Shown here in pieces: positions 1 through 6,944 of a DNA stretch of 18,367 bases. The notes below the pieces were generated by a model. The model saw nothing but the letters and a program-made list of their open reading frames with translations, was not told the origin of the DNA and did not search any database. The stretch is from Solirubrobacterales bacterium 70-9 (GTDB lineage Bacteria > Actinomycetota > Thermoleophilia > Solirubrobacterales > 70-9): positions 7,748 to 26,114 of the forward strand of contig MKSH01000002.1 of the NCBI GenBank assembly GCA_001898095.1, written 5' to 3'. The translations under genes were made by a program, and so were the position numbers. The stretch's first letter is position 1. Each line of letters opens with the position of its first letter.

Positions 1-162
1 TGCGGGTCTGACTCAGGCGAAAGGCGTGTCGGGCGAGAGGAGAGCAGTTTCATGCCGGCGGTGTGAACCTCCGTCCGGGTGGTTTCCTCCTTGGCTTGGG
101 CGTCAGAACCACAGGGCGGGTCATCTAGCCTGAGGTACGACTGATCCCGCCACCGCGCAAAC

Positions 163-189
163 TGTCACACGCTGACCCATTCGCTCGTC
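163..189 (+). promoter_or_regulatory. ECF41-type promoter upstream of the sigma factor gene
   Basis: The sequence TGTCACA (163-169) is followed by exactly 16 bases and then CGTC (186-189). This matches the promoter architecture known for ECF41 sigma factors: TGTCACA at -35, CGTC at -10, 16-base spacer. It lies 46 bases before the ATG of an ECF41-type sigma factor, so autoregulation is the natural inference. A second copy with the same spacing lies at 1175-1201. The rest of positions 1-234 holds no gene that I can support. Confidence 0.75.
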
Positions 190-234
190 AACCATGAAGA
201 GGCAGGACGGGCGAGCCGACAGGAGGCGGGTGCG

Positions 235-1161
235 ATGACCGAGCAGCAACCGGTGGAGGATCTGTTCCGCGCTGAATCGCGCCGCCTCTTCGGGCTCTCC
301 TATCGGATGCTTGGCAGCGTCAGCGAAGCCGAAGAAGTGGTCCAGGACGCCTTCCTGCGCTACCAGGCCGCCGGCCCCGAAGAGGTGCGCGAGCCGGGCG
401 CGCTGCTGACCACGATCGCCACCCGGCTCAGCATCGACCGCCTGAAGTCGGCGCGGGCCGAGCGCGAGGAGTACGTCGGCGCCTGGCTGCCGGAGCCGCT
501 GCTGGTCGACGAGACCGCCGACGTCGTCGCCGAAGCCGAGCAGGCCGATTCGATCTCGCTGGCCTTCCTCGTCCTGCTCGAGAGTCTCTCGCCGCTCGAA
601 CGCGCCGTCTTCCTCCTGCGCGAGGCGTTCGACTACGACTACGCCGCGATCGGTGCGATCGTCGAACGGACGCCGGAGAACTGCCGCCAGGTGGCCTTGC
701 GGGCGCGGCGCCAGATCGAGGCGCGGCGGCCGCGCTTCGACGCCTCGCGGGAGGAGCGCGAGGAGATCGTGCGGCGCTTCTTCGCCGCCGCTGACGAGGG
801 CGACTCCGCGGGCCTGCTGGAGCTGCTCTCCGAGGACGTCGTCCTCTACGGCGACGGCGGCGGCAAGGCGCCGGCGCTCGGCCGGCCGCTGTTCGGCGCC
901 GGGCGGGTCGGCCGTACGTTGCGCAACTGGGTCCGGGTCGGCGCCCAGGTCGGCGTCGTGCGCGAGCCGGCCTGGGTCAACGGGCAGCCGGGCGCCCGCT
1001 TCCTCACCGCCGACGGCGAGCTGCTGAACGTGGTCGCCTTCGACATCCTCGACGGCCGCGTGCAGGCGGTGCGCTCGATCGTCAACCCGGAGAAGCTTGG
1101 ACACCTCGGCCCGCTCGCCGACATCCCGGTGCTGCTGGCGAATCGCGATCGCCAATCCTGA
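235..1161 (+). CDS. sigJ: ECF41 family RNA polymerase sigma factor (SigJ-like) with SnoaL-like C-terminal domain
   Basis: A 308-residue extracytoplasmic-function sigma factor that directs RNA polymerase to a small set of promoters. Residues about 5-75 form sigma region 2, with LFGLSYRMLGSVSEAEEVVQD. Residues about 110-165 form region 4, with a helix-turn-helix around ERTPENCRQ. Residues about 175-300 form a SnoaL/NTF2-like domain. ECF41 signatures are visible: the linker WLPEPLL, the DGGGK motif in the SnoaL part, and NPEKL near the end. In this family the fused domain acts in place of a separate anti-sigma factor. The ATG follows AGGAGGCGGGTGCG, a good ribosome-binding site. ECF41 genes usually sit next to an oxidoreductase, epimerase or carboxymuconolactone decarboxylase gene, and an oxidoreductase follows here. 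The signal sensed is unknown. Confidence 0.93.
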   Translation: MTEQQPVEDLFRAESRRLFGLSYRMLGSVSEAEEVVQDAFLRYQAAGPEEVREPGALLTTIATRLSIDRLKSARAEREEYVGAWLPEPLLVDETADVVAEAEQADSISLAFLVLLESLSPLERAVFLLREAFDYDYAAIGAIVERTPENCRQVALRARRQIEARRPRFDASREEREEIVRRFFAAADEGDSAGLLELLSEDVVLYGDGGGKAPALGRPLFGAGRVGRTLRNWVRVGAQVGVVREPAWVNGQPGARFLTADGELLNVVAFDILDGRVQAVRSIVNPEKLGHLGPLADIPVLLANRDRQS

Positions 1162-1174
1162 GCGCGCGCCGAGG

Positions 1175-1201
1175 TGTCACGCGCGGCGCCGCCCGCTCGT
1201 C
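1175..1201 (+). promoter_or_regulatory. Second ECF41-type promoter, upstream of the FAD oxidoreductase
   Basis: TGTCACG (1175-1181), 16 bases, CGTC (1198-1201). The spacing is identical to the site at 163-189, and both -10 elements lie in the same longer string CGCTCGTCA. It sits in the short gap between the sigma factor stop and the oxidoreductase ATG at 1242, which makes the oxidoreductase a probable direct target of the sigma factor. The last -35 base differs from the consensus (G for A). Confidence 0.68.
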
Positions 1202-1241
1202 ATCCCAGGCAAAGGAAGCGAACAGCCAGGAGGCGAGTGGG

Positions 1242-2477
1242 ATGGCCCAGAGAATCGACAAGCAGCAGGTCCTCATCGTCGGTGGCGGTTACGCCGGCGC
1301 GCTGGCCGCGGTGCGGCTGGCCGGCAAGGCCAAGGACCGCGCCGCCGTCACCCTGCTCGAGCCGCGCACCGAGCTCGTCCAGCGGCTGCGGCTGCACCAA
1401 CTGGCCACCGGCCAGAAGGTGCGCGCCTACGACATCGCGGCGTTGACCGGAAAGCGGGTGACGAACGTCCGCGGCACCGCCGTCGCGATCGACCCGGGCC
1501 GCGGGCGCGCCGCCGTCGCCCAGGACGGCAGGCTCACCGAGATTCCGTTCGACCAGGTCCTGCTCGCGGCCGGCAGCGGCGACGACCTCGACTCGGTCCC
1601 GGGGCTGCGGGAGAACACCCACACGCTCGGTGATCCGCCCGCCGCGGAACGCCTCTGGGGCGCGCTGCGTGAGTTGACGGAGGGATCGCGCGTGGTCGTC
1701 TGCGGTGGCGGCTTCACCGGGATCGAGGCGGCGAGCGAGATCGCCTGCCGGCGGCCGGAGCTGCGCGTCTCCCTGCTGACCGCGGGGCGCCTCGGTGCCC
1801 CCTTCTCCGAGCGCGGCCGCGAGCAGCTGGAGAAGCGACTGGCGAAGCGGGGGATCGAGCCGATCGAGGGGGAGCGGGTCGGCGCGGTCGAGCCCGGCAG
1901 GGTCACGCTCGTCGGCGGCACCGACCTGGAGGCCGACCTGGTCGTGTGGTGCGGCGGCTTCGCTGCCCCACCTCTGATTCGCGACAGCGGCCTGCCGGTC
2001 GACTCCCGCGGCCTCCTCGCCGTCGACGGCAGCCTGCGCTCGGTCGGCCACGCCAACGTGATCGGGGCCGGCGACGTCGCCGCGATCCCCGACTTCCCGG
2101 GCGGCGCCCGGTATCGGATGACGTGCCAGGCGGGGATGCCCTCGGGAGCCCACGCCGCCGACACCGTGCTCGCCGCGATCAAGGGCGAAGACCCGAAGCC
2201 CTTCGACTTCGGCTACATCCACATCCCCCTCTCCTTAGGCCGCGGCGACGGTCTGATCCAGTTCGTCGACCGCGCCGACCGGCCGAAGGACAAAGTCCTG
2301 GTCGGGCGCCGCGCCGCTGTCTACAAGGAGATCGTCACCCGCAGCCCGGCCCCGTCGATCGCCTGGGAGCGGCGCCTCCCCGGCATGCTCCGCTGGCCCT
2401 CCGGCGGCAAGGCCTCGGCGGCGCAAGCCGAGACGGCCACCGGTCCGGCCTGGGCCGACGGAGCTGACCGTGACTGA
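1242..2477 (+). CDS. NAD(P)/FAD-dependent oxidoreductase (type II NADH dehydrogenase-like)
   Basis: A 411-residue flavoprotein of the pyridine-nucleotide-disulfide/NDH-2 superfamily. An N-terminal FAD dinucleotide fold carries GGGYAG (about residues 15-20). A central NAD(P)-binding fold carries CGGGFTGIEAA (about 154-164). The C-terminal FAD contact NVIGAGDVAAI is present (about 272-282), followed by a C-terminal extension of low complexity. No redox-active CxxC pair is seen in the first fold, which argues against a disulfide reductase and for an NDH-2-like quinone or small-acceptor reductase. The ATG follows the strong ribosome-binding site AGGAGG. The gene has its own ECF41-type promoter and overlaps the next gene by eight bases. 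The physiological acceptor cannot be read from the sequence. Confidence 0.88.
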   Translation: MAQRIDKQQVLIVGGGYAGALAAVRLAGKAKDRAAVTLLEPRTELVQRLRLHQLATGQKVRAYDIAALTGKRVTNVRGTAVAIDPGRGRAAVAQDGRLTEIPFDQVLLAAGSGDDLDSVPGLRENTHTLGDPPAAERLWGALRELTEGSRVVVCGGGFTGIEAASEIACRRPELRVSLLTAGRLGAPFSERGREQLEKRLAKRGIEPIEGERVGAVEPGRVTLVGGTDLEADLVVWCGGFAAPPLIRDSGLPVDSRGLLAVDGSLRSVGHANVIGAGDVAAIPDFPGGARYRMTCQAGMPSGAHAADTVLAAIKGEDPKPFDFGYIHIPLSLGRGDGLIQFVDRADRPKDKVLVGRRAAVYKEIVTRSPAPSIAWERRLPGMLRWPSGGKASAAQAETATGPAWADGADRD

Positions 2478-2856
2478 CCTTTCGCACCGCTTCCGCTCCG
2501 CCCTGGAAACCCGCGACTCGGCTGCCGCGGCAGCCCTGATGGCCGATGGCGTCGTCTTCCGCAGCCCGGTCGTCTTCAAGCCCTACGTCGGTCGCGACGC
2601 CGTGGGCGAGATCATGACCGCGGTCTTCCGAGTTTTCGACGACTGGCGCTGCGTCCGCGAACTCGGAACCTCGGATGGCCGCGACCACGCCCTTGTCTTC
2701 GAGGGCCGGATCGGCGACCGCCAGGTCGAAGGCTGCGACTTCGTCCACCTCGATGAGAGCGGTTCGATCGACGAGTTCTACGTGATGCTGCGACCCCTGT
2801 CCGGCGCCCTCGCTCTCGCCGAGGCGATGAAGGCGCAGCTCGCGTGTACCACGTGA
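2470..2856 (+). CDS. Nuclear transport factor 2 / SnoaL-like family protein
   Basis: A small 128-residue protein with the cone-like NTF2/SnoaL fold. The first helix (about residues 4-24) is followed by the typical MADGVVFRSPVVFKPYVGRDAV strand-loop, in which the cavity is set for a small hydrophobic ligand. The pattern FEGRIGDRQVEGCDFVHLDESGSIDEF is the usual late beta-sheet. The GTG start overlaps the end of the oxidoreductase gene by eight bases, so the two are probably translationally coupled and under ECF41 control. SnoaL-like folds also occur as the regulatory tail of ECF41 sigma factors, but this protein has no sigma domain. It may be a ligand-binding protein or a small enzyme; no substrate can be named. 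Its stop lies only five bases before the tRNA remnant at 2862. Confidence 0.8.
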   Translation: MTDLSHRFRSALETRDSAAAAALMADGVVFRSPVVFKPYVGRDAVGEIMTAVFRVFDDWRCVRELGTSDGRDHALVFEGRIGDRQVEGCDFVHLDESGSIDEFYVMLRPLSGALALAEAMKAQLACTT

Positions 2857-2861
2857 AGAGA

Positions 2862-2907
2862 GGAGCTAGGCGGATTCGAACCGCCGACCTCCTGGGTGAG
2901 ATACGGG
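2862..2907 (-). tRNA. tRNA 3'-half remnant (possible attachment-site core)
   Basis: Read on the minus strand, this stretch has a variable loop AGGTC, a perfect five-pair T stem (GGCGG/CCGCC) with the canonical loop TTCGAAT, and a 3' acceptor strand TAGCTCC. It also has a seven-base anticodon loop ATCTCAC. The 5' side of the anticodon stem pairs at only three of five positions. No D arm or 5' acceptor strand can be found beyond it. Only the half from the anticodon loop to the 3' end is tRNA-like. That is the part usually duplicated when tyrosine-recombinase elements integrate into tRNA genes. It is not a functional tRNA gene. The original amino acid is uncertain. Confidence 0.6.
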
Positions 2908-2936
2908 ATGGCCTTGGTCTCCCTCCCCCTGGAATT

Positions 2937-3310
2937 ACCTGGCGAGGGTGGTGGCCGCCCTTTTCGATCGGTTCGTACAGCTTCGCGAGCAGGCCGGCGG
3001 GCGGGGAGACCTGGCTGGCGCGGGGCCCGCTTTCCAGCGGAAGGTCGGCTCCGCGGGTGAACAGCACCCCCATGATGCCGGCGAGCGGCGGGACCCGGTC
3101 GAGGGTCGGCGGGATCAGGCATTCGGCGTCCGCGGTGGGCTTGAACGGGTCGTATTCTTCTTCGACCGGACCGTATTCGCGGTCCTGCCAGCTGGCGCGG
3201 CACCGGTACTTGGCGGCGCTCGGGGGCAATGGGTTGTTCAGTTCTCCGGGCTCGAGCCTCACCGCCTCGTACGCGGCCGGGAAGACGGTCTCGTAGACCC
3301 ACTGGCGCCT
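2937..3310 (-). pseudogene. Unidentified protein relic read on the minus strand
   Basis: The minus strand is open through this stretch and reads like real protein rather than a GC-rich shadow. It includes segments such as YETVFPAAYEAVRLEPGEL, YDPFKPTADAECLIPP and GIMGVLFTRGADLPLESGP, with a normal mix of hydrophobic, acidic and aromatic residues. No convincing start codon or upstream domain is present. At its 3' side the frame runs straight into the tRNA remnant, so the stretch seems truncated at both ends. I do not recognise the family. The plus-strand reading of the same bases is rich in Arg, Gly and His and looks like a shadow. Confidence 0.35.
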
Positions 3311-3379
3311 CCCTGCCTCGCGGCGTTCGGTCGCTGCTTCCACCGTCCTCGGGGTGAAGCCGGGCGTCACCGGCCGGCG

Positions 3380-3730
3380 TTCGCGCCGGGCGCCCGCACC
3401 GAATACGCCGACTCCAACTACCTCCTCCTCGGCGCGATTCTCGAACGGGCGAGCTGTGAACCGGCGGGCGAGGCGGGCGACCGCCCGCTTAGCGACTACC
3501 CCGAGGTCGCCTGGACCGCGGGGGCGATGGTCTCGACGATCGGCAACCTCCGCATCTACGGCCGCGCCTTGACGACCGGCGGGCAGCGCCTGCACCGAGA
3601 CGATGTACGACCGCGGACGCGGTGCCCAGATCGTCGCCGTCGCCAACCTCTCGTCGAACTCGTCGACCCGACGATGAGCATCTTCGGCGCGATCGCCCAG
3701 CACCTCTACCTGGAGTCGCCGGCCGGCTGA
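3380..3730 (+). pseudogene. Decayed serine hydrolase (beta-lactamase/D-Ala-D-Ala carboxypeptidase family)
   Basis: Fragments of a serine beta-lactamase-family protein are visible in order but not in one frame. FAPGARTEYADSNYLLLGAI matches the segment carrying the catalytic Tyr (Y-x-N form, here YADSNY). GAMVSTIGNLRIYGRALTTG matches the later 'S-T-x-x-D-L' region. The string ETMYDRGRGAQIVAVANLSS is in another frame (about 3597-3660). The C-terminal tail PTMSIFGAIAQHLYLESPAG returns to the first frame. The N-terminal part with the S-x-x-K active site is missing, and there are internal deletions as well as at least two frameshifts. The gene is therefore dead. Its stop lies 13 bases before the Crp/Fnr start. 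Confidence 0.65.
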
Positions 3731-3743
3731 CTATCGTGGCCGG

Positions 3744-4529
3744 GTGGCTCGTCCGCCGCTCGGACCCGATCCGATCTTCGAGCAGAATCTGCGAGACCTC
3801 GGTCTTTCGCCCTGGTTGGACGCGCTCGGAGAGGATTCACGCGACAGCTTGGCCCGGATCGCGGCGCGACGCATCCACCCCGACGGGGCGACCCTGTTCC
3901 GGCGCGGGGACCCCGGCGACCGGGTCTGGTTGATCTGCTCCGGCAGTGTCCAGGCCTCGCGGATCGGCGCCGACGGAAGGGAGCTCGTGGTCCACGTCGC
4001 CGGTCCCGGCGAGACGCCCGGTCAGGTCGACGTCCTGGACGACGGGGCGCGGTCCCTCGATGCGATCGTCGTCGGCGGCGCCGAGACGATCTCGCTGCCG
4101 GCCCAGGCGGTGCGCGAGGAGCTCCTGTGCAACCCGGCCGCCCTGATGCGCCTCGCCGTCGACCTGGTCCAGATAGTCCGCTATCTCGACTCGACGATCA
4201 GCGACCAGGTCCTGCTCGATCTCGACGGCAGGCTGGCGAAGCTGCTGCTCTCCCGCCGACTCGGCGACGATTCGGTCCAGCTGGGGCTCAACCAGACGAT
4301 GGTCGCCAACCAGCTCGGCGTCGCCCGCCAATCGATGAATCGCTCGCTCGGCGTGCTCGCGCGCCGTGGCCTGATCGCGGTCGAGGCCGGCGGACGGAAG
4401 GTCCGCATCCTCGATGCGGAGGGGCTCCTCACCCTCGCCGCGGGGGAGCTGACCCCGCCGGCGCCCGATGGCCGCCCGGCTCAGGGGAAGTCGACGACGT
4501 CGCGGCCGAGCGGCAGCGCGTCGACCTGA
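3744..4529 (+). CDS. Crp/Fnr family transcriptional regulator
   Basis: A 261-residue regulator. Residues about 34-130 form a cyclic-nucleotide-binding-type beta barrel (ATLFRRGDPGDRVWLICSGSV, then GPGETPGQVDVLDD). A dimerisation helix covers about 130-160. Residues about 178-225 form a winged helix with the recognition segment MVANQLGVARQSMNRSLGVL. The four-cysteine set of FNR oxygen sensors is absent: only two widely spaced cysteines are seen. The phosphate-binding cassette of CRP is degenerate, so the effector is unknown. The GTG start is chosen because it opens the frame just after the pseudogene; no strong ribosome-binding site is visible. The gene ends in a 49-base tail-to-tail overlap with the peptidase gene on the other strand. 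It is a candidate regulator of the hydrogenase locus, but only by proximity. Confidence 0.9.
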   Translation: MARPPLGPDPIFEQNLRDLGLSPWLDALGEDSRDSLARIAARRIHPDGATLFRRGDPGDRVWLICSGSVQASRIGADGRELVVHVAGPGETPGQVDVLDDGARSLDAIVVGGAETISLPAQAVREELLCNPAALMRLAVDLVQIVRYLDSTISDQVLLDLDGRLAKLLLSRRLGDDSVQLGLNQTMVANQLGVARQSMNRSLGVLARRGLIAVEAGGRKVRILDAEGLLTLAAGELTPPAPDGRPAQGKSTTSRPSGSAST

Positions 4530-5677
4530 GGCCCGGCCCCGTGTCGGTCGATCGGGGCGGGCAGGCCCCGCGCCAGTCGCCTGGCAAGGGCCGCGCTGAG
4601 CGGCGGGATCGTGCCGACCTCGGTGAAGCGGTCGATCACGAACGGCAGTCCGTTCGCCGCGACCAGCGAGGGAGCGTCCATGACCTGGAAGTGGAGGTGC
4701 GGCCCGGTCGAGCTGCCGGAATTCCCCAGCGCCCCGACCGGATCTCCGCGGCGCACGTGCTGACCCGCTCTGACCGCGACGCTGCCATGTTGCAGATGGG
4801 CATAGCCGACGAACTGGTGAGGCCCGATCTTGAGGATGACGTAGTTGCCGTCGGCTTCCTGCAGGGTGACCGGACGGGCGTCGTTGGGGACCTGTTCGGG
4901 AAAGCGGTCGACAGCTTCGACGACGGTGGCGTCGGCGACCGCCACGACCGGCTTGCCGTAGAAGGTCCAGCCGGCATTGGTGTCCGGGTCGCCGTTCACG
5001 AAGCGGTCTTCCGCGTCCATCCCGTTCCAGTCCACGGCGAAGCGTTGACCGAGGAACAGGCGGCCGTTGACCGGCTGCAGGGCGCGACGGTGCGGGCCGT
5101 CGCAGCAGCTGCCGACGGCGACCCAGTTGTCGCCGACCAGCGGCGGGCCGATCACCACCGGCCCGGCGAGGTCCACCTTGGCCCTGCCGCCGACGTCGGC
5201 GATCGACCGGGGAACCGGGAGGCCGGGGGACGGGCGGACGGTGAGCACGTGCTCGATCCGACTCGGGATCTCACTTCGGTGCGCGAACCGCAGCTGCATC
5301 CAGGCGACCGCGACCGTCGACCCTGGAACCTCGAGGGTGGGTTTCGTGGGGTCCGCGAGGAGGGTCAACGACCGCCGGAGGCGGGTCCCCGCCAGTCGGA
5401 CCAGCGGCTTCCCATCGCCGTCCCGGACCCCGATCGAAGAGATCTTGACCGGCGTCCCGAACCCGTTCGTGAGCCGCAGCTCATAGACGAGCGAGTAACT
5501 GCCGTCCGTCCCCTTGAACCACTGGGGCCCGGAGGTCACGGACATGACGATCGGCGTGTAGCGCTGGCCCACCGCAGGCGACTGCGCCACCGGTCCGATG
5601 AGGCCGCACAGGGCCACGAGCAAGACGAGCCACTTGCGCACGCCCTGAAGACTGCGGGCCGTGGCGGTCGGCGGCAA
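4481..5677 (-). CDS. Secreted M23 family metallopeptidase homologue
   Basis: A protein of up to 398 residues with an N-terminal export signal: RK followed by WLVLLVALCGLIG at about residues 14-28. A beta-rich region (about 40-170) precedes an M23/LytM domain (about 205-335). Two parts of the zinc site are visible: YAHLQ with His294, and the closing HLHFQV with His327 and His329. The first motif, normally HxxxD, reads RFAVD (Arg212 to Asp216), so the usual first zinc-binding His is missing. This variant may be inactive or may act as a cell-wall-binding scaffold. The start at 5677 is a TTG. An in-frame GTG at 5641 would give a tighter signal peptide (MRKWLVLLV) and is equally plausible. Neither start has a clear ribosome-binding site. 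Confidence 0.85.
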   Translation of the reverse strand: MPPTATARSLQGVRKWLVLLVALCGLIGPVAQSPAVGQRYTPIVMSVTSGPQWFKGTDGSYSLVYELRLTNGFGTPVKISSIGVRDGDGKPLVRLAGTRLRRSLTLLADPTKPTLEVPGSTVAVAWMQLRFAHRSEIPSRIEHVLTVRPSPGLPVPRSIADVGGRAKVDLAGPVVIGPPLVGDNWVAVGSCCDGPHRRALQPVNGRLFLGQRFAVDWNGMDAEDRFVNGDPDTNAGWTFYGKPVVAVADATVVEAVDRFPEQVPNDARPVTLQEADGNYVILKIGPHQFVGYAHLQHGSVAVRAGQHVRRGDPVGALGNSGSSTGPHLHFQVMDAPSLVAANGLPFVIDRFTEVGTIPPLSAALARRLARGLPAPIDRHGAGPQVDALPLGRDVVDFP

Positions 5678-5689
5678 TCACATATGTGA
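5678..5689. promoter_or_regulatory. Perfect 12-base palindrome at the peptidase gene start
   Basis: TCACATATGTGA is a perfect inverted repeat directly abutting the 5' end of the M23 peptidase reading frame. It stands out as AT-rich in a region of very high GC. A repressor site or promoter element is possible, but no known operator is matched. The remainder of the gap to the permease gene (5690-5740) contains a six-pair hairpin, GCCCTG/CAGGGC (5692-5710), without a T run. Confidence 0.3.
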
Positions 5690-5740
5690 CAGCCCTGCAG
5701 CGGTCAGGGCCTGGCGGTGGACTTGCCCCGGCCGGGTCGT

Positions 5741-6868
5741 TCACTCACCCCGCTCCAGCGCCCCCGACCAGCGCTCCTCGATGTGGCCGAAGTGCCAGAT
5801 CGCCAGCGCCACCGCCCAGGTGCCGACGAAGAGACCGACGATCACATAGCCGATCGTGTTGAGGTCGATCGCCTGCAGCCATCCCCAGAAGGCGCCATGG
5901 AGGTCGAGCTTTTCGGCCAGCAGCGAGAAGATCTCGATCGAGCCGATGACCAACGCCACGAACACGGACAGCGCGGTGATCGTGATGTTGTAGAAGACCT
6001 TGCGCACCGGTTTCGAGAACGCCCAGCCGTAGGCGAAGTTCATGAACGAGCCGTCGATCGTGTCGAGCAGTGACATCCCGGCGGCGAAGAGGATCGGCAG
6101 ACACAAGATGGCGTAGAAGGGCAGTCCGGCGCCGGCGCCGGCGGCCGCCAGGAAGAGCAGCGCCACCTCGGTCGCGGTGTCGAAGCCGAGGCCGAACAGC
6201 ACGCCGATCGGGTACATCTGCGCGGGCTTCGTGATCGTCTTGGTGAAGCGCCGGTAGAAGCGGTTCATCAGCCCGCGCCGGTCGAGCTCCTCTTCGAGGG
6301 TGGCCTCGTCGTACTCGCCCCGTTTCATCTCGCCGAGGATGCGCAGGATGCCGACCAGGATCACGATGTTGAGGGCGGCGATGATGTAGAGGAAGGTGCC
6401 GGAGACGCTGGTCCCGATCCAGCCGGTGACTTCGTGGAGGGTGGAGCCTTCGTTCGAGACCTGGCCGCTGATCGCCTTGATCCCGATCGCGAAGAGGAAG
6501 GCGAGGACGAAGACGATGGTCGAGTGGCCGAGGCTGAAGAAGAAGCCGACGCTCAAGGGCCGCTTGCCTTCGTTCATCAGCTTGCGGGTGGTGTTGTCGA
6601 TCGCCGAGATGTGGTCGGCGTCGAAGGCGTGACGCATCCCGAGCGTGTAGGCGGTGAAGCCGACGCCGACGGTGAAGGCGCCCGAGGCACCGAGGCTGTA
6701 GTCGTTGGGCGCGACGAAGGCGAAGAGCAGGCCGAAGCCGACGACGTGGAGGCCGATGATCACCGCGGCCATGCCGAAGACCGCGCGCCACTGGCCCGCG
6801 TCGAGCGCGCCGGCAATCCGGCGCAGGCGGCCACCGGACGGCCGCGTCCTCACCGTGCTCGCCTCCAT
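5741..6868 (-). CDS. HoxN/HupN/NixA family nickel permease
   Basis: A 375-residue integral membrane permease that imports Ni2+ (or Co2+) with high affinity. The family signature RHAFDADHI is at about residues 79-87; it contains the H-x4-D-H metal-recognition motif in the second transmembrane helix. The second signature, LGFDTATEVALL, is also present. Several hydrophobic helices are clear (about 32-52, 60-78, 105-127, 150-180, 220-262, 280-305, 335-360). The charged loop between the halves is typical. The ATG follows GGGAGG at good spacing. The gene is read divergently from the hydrogenase maturation genes and surely serves the Ni demand of the enzyme. A sigma-70-like promoter overlapped by a palindrome lies upstream. 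Confidence 0.95.
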   Translation of the reverse strand: MEASTVRTRPSGGRLRRIAGALDAGQWRAVFGMAAVIIGLHVVGFGLLFAFVAPNDYSLGASGAFTVGVGFTAYTLGMRHAFDADHISAIDNTTRKLMNEGKRPLSVGFFFSLGHSTIVFVLAFLFAIGIKAISGQVSNEGSTLHEVTGWIGTSVSGTFLYIIAALNIVILVGILRILGEMKRGEYDEATLEEELDRRGLMNRFYRRFTKTITKPAQMYPIGVLFGLGFDTATEVALLFLAAAGAGAGLPFYAILCLPILFAAGMSLLDTIDGSFMNFAYGWAFSKPVRKVFYNITITALSVFVALVIGSIEIFSLLAEKLDLHGAFWGWLQAIDLNTIGYVIVGLFVGTWAVALAIWHFGHIEERWSGALERGE

Positions 6869-6915
6869 CCTCGGACCTCCCGGTCGATACGTGCGGTCGG
6901 CGAACCCTCGGCGCG

Positions 6916-6944
6916 ACCGTAGACCCGTTTCCGGTGGGTGTCAA
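6916..6944 (-). promoter_or_regulatory. Probable promoter of the nickel permease
   Basis: On the minus strand TTGACA (6944-6939) is followed by a 17-base spacer and TACGGT (6921-6916), which fits the TAnnnT form of actinobacterial -10 elements. The permease ATG is at 6868, leaving a short leader. The perfect -35 and ideal spacing make this the most likely promoter in the divergent region. Confidence 0.55.

Noticed and set aside
2862..2937. A complete functional tRNA gene on the minus strand
   Set aside because: The T arm, variable loop and 3' acceptor strand are good, but the anticodon stem pairs poorly and no D arm or matching 5' acceptor strand follows, so only a 3' half is present.
2948..3379. 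A plus-strand coding region leading into the hydrolase fragment
   Set aside because: The frame is open, but its residues (rich in Arg, Gly and His) read like the shadow of the minus-strand relic. Similarity to the serine hydrolase begins only near 3380.
4127..5689. A 520-residue plus-strand protein opposite the M23 gene
   Set aside because: Its residues are Arg/Asp/Gly-rich and match no family, while the opposite strand gives a clear signal peptide and M23 motifs.
5674..5690. A third ECF41 promoter upstream of the M23 gene
   Set aside because: TGTCACA occurs on the minus strand (5691-5685), but the bases 16 positions later read ACCG, not CGTC.
5692..5710. A terminator after the nickel permease gene
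   Set aside because: GCCCTG/CAGGGC forms a short hairpin with a seven-base loop, but no T run follows on either strand, so I cannot support it as an intrinsic terminator.
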